Source of the DNA: Pseudomonas entomophila
GTDB taxonomy: Bacteria; Pseudomonadota; Gammaproteobacteria; Pseudomonadales; Pseudomonadaceae
Direction of reading: 5' to 3'
Assembly (NCBI RefSeq): GCF_013523165.1
Contig: NZ_JAAMQI010000003.1
Location: 186,001 to 250,000, forward strand
DNA length: 64,000 nt
Shown here piece by piece: positions 60,811-64,000 of this stretch. A model generated the notes under the pieces. The model was not told the origin of the DNA. It searched no databases and saw nothing but the letters and a program-made list of their open reading frames with translations. Made by a program: the position numbers and the translations under genes. How positions within the stretch are numbered: position 1 is the stretch's first letter; every line of letters starts with the position of its first letter.

Positions 60811-61248
60811 ATGCCCAGCCTGATCACCCACACCCCGCCTGCCGCTGCCGATGAAGCCTTCGCGCATTTCAGCGAGCGCCTGCGTTTCGAGACCGACTGT
60901 TCCGACGTGCACCACAGCCAGCAGGCCGGCCAGGTCGACTTCGTACTGGTCGATGTGCGCAGCGCCGAGGCCTTCGCGGCCGGTCACGTCCCTGGCGCGC
61001 TGAACATGCCCACCAGGACCCTCACGGCCGAGCGCCTGGGGGCGTTTCCTGCCGGAACCCTGTTCGTCGTCTACTGTGCAGGGCCGCACTGCAACGGCGC
61101 CCACCGCGCCGCCGCACGCCTGGCTCAGCTCGGGCATGGGGTCAAGGAAATGCTCGGGGGCATCACCGGCTGGCTCGACGAAGGGTTCGCCCTGTCGACG
61201 GGGCCCGCCTTCGGGCAGGCGCCGACGTCGGCGTCCTGCGCATGCTGA
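60811..61248 (+). CDS. Rhodanese-like sulfurtransferase
   Basis: A 145-residue single-domain rhodanese: VDVRSAEAFAAGHVPGALNM (CH2A motif) and the active loop with Cys89 in VYCAGPHCNGAHRA. The loop has a second Cys94 and lacks the standard CRxGxR charge pattern. The C-terminal tail ends SCAC. It would transfer sulfane sulfur to a thiol acceptor. AGGAG precedes ATG 60811. It is divergent from ftrA and lies 16 bases from the stop of the convergent four-domain rhodanese. Confidence 0.9.
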   Translation: MPSLITHTPPAAADEAFAHFSERLRFETDCSDVHHSQQAGQVDFVLVDVRSAEAFAAGHVPGALNMPTRTLTAERLGAFPAGTLFVVYCAGPHCNGAHRAAARLAQLGHGVKEMLGGITGWLDEGFALSTGPAFGQAPTSASCAC

Positions 61249-61263
61249 GCCTGAGAGGCGGGG

Positions 61264-62847
61264 TCAGATCACCGTGAACCCGTGCGTCCCGTCACGTTCG
61301 AGCTGAGCGACCAGGCCGAACTCCCAGTCCAGATAGCCCTGCATCGCCTCGCGCGGGTTGTCGGTCCCCTCGTAGGGACGTCGATAGCGGTCGCTGCGCG
61401 CGACGGCGAGGTGGGTTTCACCGCTGTCCACGGGACGGCCTGCCGCGATCCACGCCGCGGTGCCGCCGGCGAGCACGTGGACCGGCGTACGCGTCAGCGC
61501 CTGCAGGTCACGGGCAGCGAAGCGGGCCAGCAGGCTGCTGCCGCAGGTCAGCACGTAGCGCTCGGCCTGTGGCACGCGCTCCAGGGCCGCAGGCAACTGG
61601 GCACGGATCGCCCAGTGGGCACCGGGGATGTGGCGCGCGACGTAGTGGCCACTGGTGGTGAGGTCCAGCAGCACGGTGCCGTCGTCCTGCAGCCAGCGCG
61701 CCAGCTGCTCGACGTCGATCTCATCGACCTCGGGCCGCGCGGGCAAGGGAGGCTGCCAGTCGCCCTGAGCGCTGAAATCCGCCGCGGTCAGGCCGTCGAG
61801 CACGGCGACCTGCCAGCCCATCTGGGCCAGCCAGGAGGCGGTCATGTTGGCGCGCACGCCATCGTCGTCCACCAGGACCAGGCGCGCGCCGCGCACGCTG
61901 GCGACGTGGTCGGTTTCCTGCACCAGCTGCCCGCCCGGTGTCGAGCGGCTGCCGGGCAGGTGGCCGGCGTTGTACTCCTCGGGAGTACGCACATCGAACA
62001 GGTAGGTGGTGCGGCCGGTGTCGGCCTGCCAGCGCGCCAGTCCGGCACGGTCCAGGCGCAGGACGTGGGCCTGGTCGGCCACCGTGCGGGCCTGGCGAGC
62101 CGCCTGGTCCTGGGTCTGCGGGGCGACGGCGGCGAAACGGCGGTCTTGGCCGTGGGCCAGCGTCTGGCCTGCCAGGGTCCAGCCGATGGTGCCGTTGCGC
62201 AGCGCCGCCACGGGGTTGGGAATGCCCGCATTGACCAGCGACTGGGTGCCGATGATGCTGCGGGTGCGCCCGGCGCAGTTGACGATCACCTGGGTCGTCG
62301 GGTTCGGGGCCAGTTCGGCGACGCGCAGCACCAGCTCGGCGCCCGGCACGCTGATGCCGCCTGGGATGCTCATGGTCTGGTACTCGTCGAAACGGCGGGC
62401 ATCGAGCACCACCACGTCGGCCTTGTCGTCGAGCAGCGCCTGGACGTGGTCGGCGGCCAGGGACGGCGTGTGCCGCACGCTTTCCACCAGTTCGCCGAAG
62501 GCCTTGCTCGGCACGTTGACGTCGCGAAACAGCTCGCCACCGGCAGCGCGCCAGCCTTCCAGCCCGGCGTCGAGCACGGCGACGTCGCGGTAGCCCAGTG
62601 CCCGCAGGCGTTGTGCGGCGACGGCCGCGAGCCCTTCGCCGTCGTCGTAGACGGTGATGGCCGTGTCACGCCGGGGGATGCGGGCATAGGCCTCCAGCTC
62701 GAGCCTGGACAAAGGCAGGTTGGCAGCGAACAGGGGATGCGCCTGGGCGAACGGGTCTTCTTCACGCACGTCGACCAGGGCCAGCTCTTCGTGGGCCAGC
62801 AAGGCGCGGCGGATGTCGTGGTACGACCGGACAAGGGGGAAGGTCAT
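61264..62847 (-). CDS. Four-domain rhodanese sulfurtransferase
   Basis: A 527-residue protein with four consecutive rhodanese folds (about 1-120, 130-240, 260-370, 390-495). Only two active loops keep Cys: Cys191 in VNCAGRTRSI and Cys435 in LTCGSSLLAR. The loops of domains 1 and 3 read VYDDGEGL and VDDDGVRA, with Asp replacing Cys, so these are inactive or regulatory. It is followed in the genome order by, and overlaps by four bases, the gene for a cysteine-dioxygenase-like enzyme upstream on the same strand. Together they probably handle sulfane or sulfinate sulfur from cysteine or sulfonates. Confidence 0.9.
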   Translation of the reverse strand: MTFPLVRSYHDIRRALLAHEELALVDVREEDPFAQAHPLFAANLPLSRLELEAYARIPRRDTAITVYDDGEGLAAVAAQRLRALGYRDVAVLDAGLEGWRAAGGELFRDVNVPSKAFGELVESVRHTPSLAADHVQALLDDKADVVVLDARRFDEYQTMSIPGGISVPGAELVLRVAELAPNPTTQVIVNCAGRTRSIIGTQSLVNAGIPNPVAALRNGTIGWTLAGQTLAHGQDRRFAAVAPQTQDQAARQARTVADQAHVLRLDRAGLARWQADTGRTTYLFDVRTPEEYNAGHLPGSRSTPGGQLVQETDHVASVRGARLVLVDDDGVRANMTASWLAQMGWQVAVLDGLTAADFSAQGDWQPPLPARPEVDEIDVEQLARWLQDDGTVLLDLTTSGHYVARHIPGAHWAIRAQLPAALERVPQAERYVLTCGSSLLARFAARDLQALTRTPVHVLAGGTAAWIAAGRPVDSGETHLAVARSDRYRRPYEGTDNPREAMQGYLDWEFGLVAQLERDGTHGFTVI

Positions 62848-63452
62848 GGGGCAAGGTTCTCTTTGGACAGGTCCCAGAGGTTGGGAAGGGAGGCGTTGGA
62901 GTAGCCGGAAATGAACGGTCGGGCGCTGCCGTCGGGGGCGTACACCGCGCGCCGGACCGCGCCGATGTTGCCGCCATAGACGTGGATGCTGATCGACACC
63001 TGGTCGGTGAAGGCATTGCTCACCTGGTGAATGTCGCCGATGCAGGGGGACACGGCCTCCACTTGGCCAGGCACGAGCCGTACTGCGGCACCGTCGGGCA
63101 CCAGCCCGCCGTGGTCATCGTGCACGAAGCCCTGCGAGAGCTCCGCGCCGCGGAGCATGCCGATCAGCCCCCAGACCTGGTGGTCGTGGATCGGGGTACG
63201 CTGTCCAGGCCCCCAGACGAAGCTCACCACCGAGAACCGCTGGCGCGAATCGCAATGCAGCAGGTATTGCCGGTAGCGTTCCGGGTCGGGCTGGGCAAGG
63301 TCTTCCGGCAGCCAGTCGTCGTGGCGCACGAGGTCCGCCAGCAGGCCCTGGCCGCGATCGAGCAGGGTGGTCTCGTCGGGCTGCGCGTCGAGTAACGTGG
63401 CCAGGCGATCGATGAAGTGGCGCAAGCGCTGCAAGCGCAGGGGTTCGGTCAT
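62844..63452 (-). CDS. Cysteine dioxygenase family thiol dioxygenase
   Basis: A 202-residue cupin-fold iron enzyme. The metal triad is His89 and His91 (TPIHDHQVWG) and His142 (GDIHQVSN). Bacterial members oxidise L-cysteine to cysteine sulfinate, or 3-mercaptopropionate (Mdo type); the Arg that separates the types is not certain from sequence reading. Its ATG 63452 and four-base overlap with the rhodanese gene make an operon, and it diverges from the sulfonate-type transporter. It is cytoplasmic. Confidence 0.9.
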   Translation of the reverse strand: MTEPLRLQRLRHFIDRLATLLDAQPDETTLLDRGQGLLADLVRHDDWLPEDLAQPDPERYRQYLLHCDSRQRFSVVSFVWGPGQRTPIHDHQVWGLIGMLRGAELSQGFVHDDHGGLVPDGAAVRLVPGQVEAVSPCIGDIHQVSNAFTDQVSISIHVYGGNIGAVRRAVYAPDGSARPFISGYSNASLPNLWDLSKENLAP

Positions 63453-63726
63453 GGTTCGGGCTCGGTGTTCGGGTGTGCCTGAACCCTAGCAAACTTCTTT
63501 ATATTCTATAAATGCAAAATAATACTAAGCTAATATGCGTTTCATGCATCAATTAGCGCATCTGAAAAAGGCATCAGGTTATAACCAATGCGCATTTCAC
63601 AGCCTCCTTTAAGGGCTTTAGATTATTAAAAGCCAATCAACGATTCTTTCTCGCTATAACACTACACGATGAGACCGCGCACGCGGATCGTCCTTACCGC
63701 CCACGCCTGGGCATCAGGAGACGACC
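63453..63726. promoter_or_regulatory. AT-rich divergent promoter region of the sulfur genes
   Basis: 274 bases between the dioxygenase and the binding-protein gene. The section 63490-63660 is strikingly AT-rich for this genome (for example TTTATATTCTATAAATGC). This is typical of sulfur-starvation promoters activated by CysB-like LysR factors, which prefer such DNA. No exact consensus can be claimed. Confidence 0.45.
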
Positions 63727-64000
63727 GTGCGCTACCTCAAACACCTGGCTGCCACCGTGCTGGCCACCACCTTCAGCCTGGCCACCGCCGCGCAGACCCT
63801 GGTCGTCGGTGACCAAAGCTATAACGCCCGTGCCGTGATGGAAGCGGCAGGGGTGCTCGACGACCTGCCCTATACCCTGGACTGGAAGCAGTTCACCGCA
63901 GGCTCCCCGGTGGCCGAAGCGCTCAATGTGGGCAGCCTCGACATCGGCCTGCTGGGCGATGCGCCACCGCTGTTTCTCGGGGCGCTCGGTGCGCCGATCA
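63727..64000 (+). CDS. Sulfonate-type ABC substrate-binding protein, N-terminal part
   Basis: The last 274 bases open a frame at GTG 63727 (AGGAG at 63716-63720), running off the end. The first 23 residues form a signal peptide (VRYLKHLAATVLATTFSLAT). The mature start has the SsuA/TauA/NMT1 family features LVVGDQSYNARAVMEAAGVL and GSPVAEALNVGSLDIGLLGD. It probably delivers an aliphatic sulfonate or related sulfur source to an importer encoded beyond the window, in line with the adjacent dioxygenase/rhodanese genes. Confidence 0.85.
   Translation, partial: MRYLKHLAATVLATTFSLATAAQTLVVGDQSYNARAVMEAAGVLDDLPYTLDWKQFTAGSPVAEALNVGSLDIGLLGDAPPLFLGALGAPI

Noticed and set aside
1..64000. rRNA, tRNA genes, CRISPR arrays or prophage modules
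   Set aside because: No regularly spaced repeats, no phage structural genes and no tRNA-like cloverleaf ends were noticed; the integrase at 23213 has no phage neighbours.

Overview
The window looks like chromosomal DNA from a fluorescent Pseudomonas, most likely of the P. putida group. This is inferred from the high GC content with strongly GC-biased third codon positions, from REP elements carrying the GCGGGCAAGCCCGCTCCCAC core, and from the gene families present (RarD, HPPD, LOV histidine kinase, BdlA-like receptor, SpuC-like aminotransferase, many c-di-GMP enzymes). I found no rRNA, tRNA, CRISPR array or complete insertion sequence. About 58 protein genes are supported. The first (CBS/CorC_HlyC protein) and the last (sulfonate-type binding protein) run off the ends.

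Layout. 1-6.9 kb: mixed core genes (rarD, an EAL phosphodiesterase with a CSS sensor, hpd, a stand-alone CSS sensor lacking EAL, a yeast-type cytosine deaminase, a TPR protein). 7-13.5 kb: a TonB-dependent receptor facing a three-gene ABC/lipoprotein operon that resembles AttEFGH, with a candidate Fur box between them. 13.5-19 kb: REP cluster, RNase Z, a two-gene ABC-2 exporter preceded by a candidate small peptide gene, a YfcE-like phosphodiesterase, a lipoprotein and a DinB polymerase. 19-23 kb: a glycerate/sugar-acid module (MFS transporter, CdaR regulator, glycerate kinase). 23-26.7 kb: a tyrosine recombinase and a GGDEF-EAL protein bracketed by a 12-bp direct repeat. 26.8-31 kb: DJ-1/PfpI protein, BdlA-like PAS-PAS-MCP receptor and a LOV histidine kinase/response regulator. 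31-38 kb: a chromosomal KfrA-like protein with a visible promoter/operator, small unknown proteins, ExoIII, a diguanylate cyclase, MgtC, an orphan CrtZ-like hydroxylase and a GST. 38-44 kb: AEC transporter, quinone oxidoreductase, REP/tandem-repeat block, DnaJ-domain protein and a transmembrane chemoreceptor. 44-46.7 kb: amino-acid ABC components divergent from a homocysteine S-methyltransferase, with a MetR-type box between them.

46.9-58.5 kb looks like a nitrogen-compound catabolic island: flavin monooxygenase, RidA-family protein, DUF1028 protein and M20 deacylase; then a LysR regulator divergent from an aldehyde dehydrogenase and a PotD-like binding protein; then a LuxR-type regulator, a SpuC-like aminotransferase and an APC permease. 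The same perfect 16-bp palindrome (TCACCCTATAGGGTGA) lies upstream of the LuxR/aminotransferase pair and upstream of the permease. This suggests one regulon for uptake and transamination of an amine, possibly a polyamine. 59-64 kb: a DUF1543 protein, an FtrA-type regulator divergent from a rhodanese, then a sulfur block (four-domain rhodanese, cysteine-dioxygenase-like enzyme, sulfonate-type ABC binding protein).

Several signalling proteins (three GGDEF/EAL proteins, a stand-alone CSS sensor, LOV kinase, two chemoreceptors) point to a lifestyle that switches between motility and biofilm in response to light, redox and nutrients. Functions rest on motif reading by eye; no database search was run.
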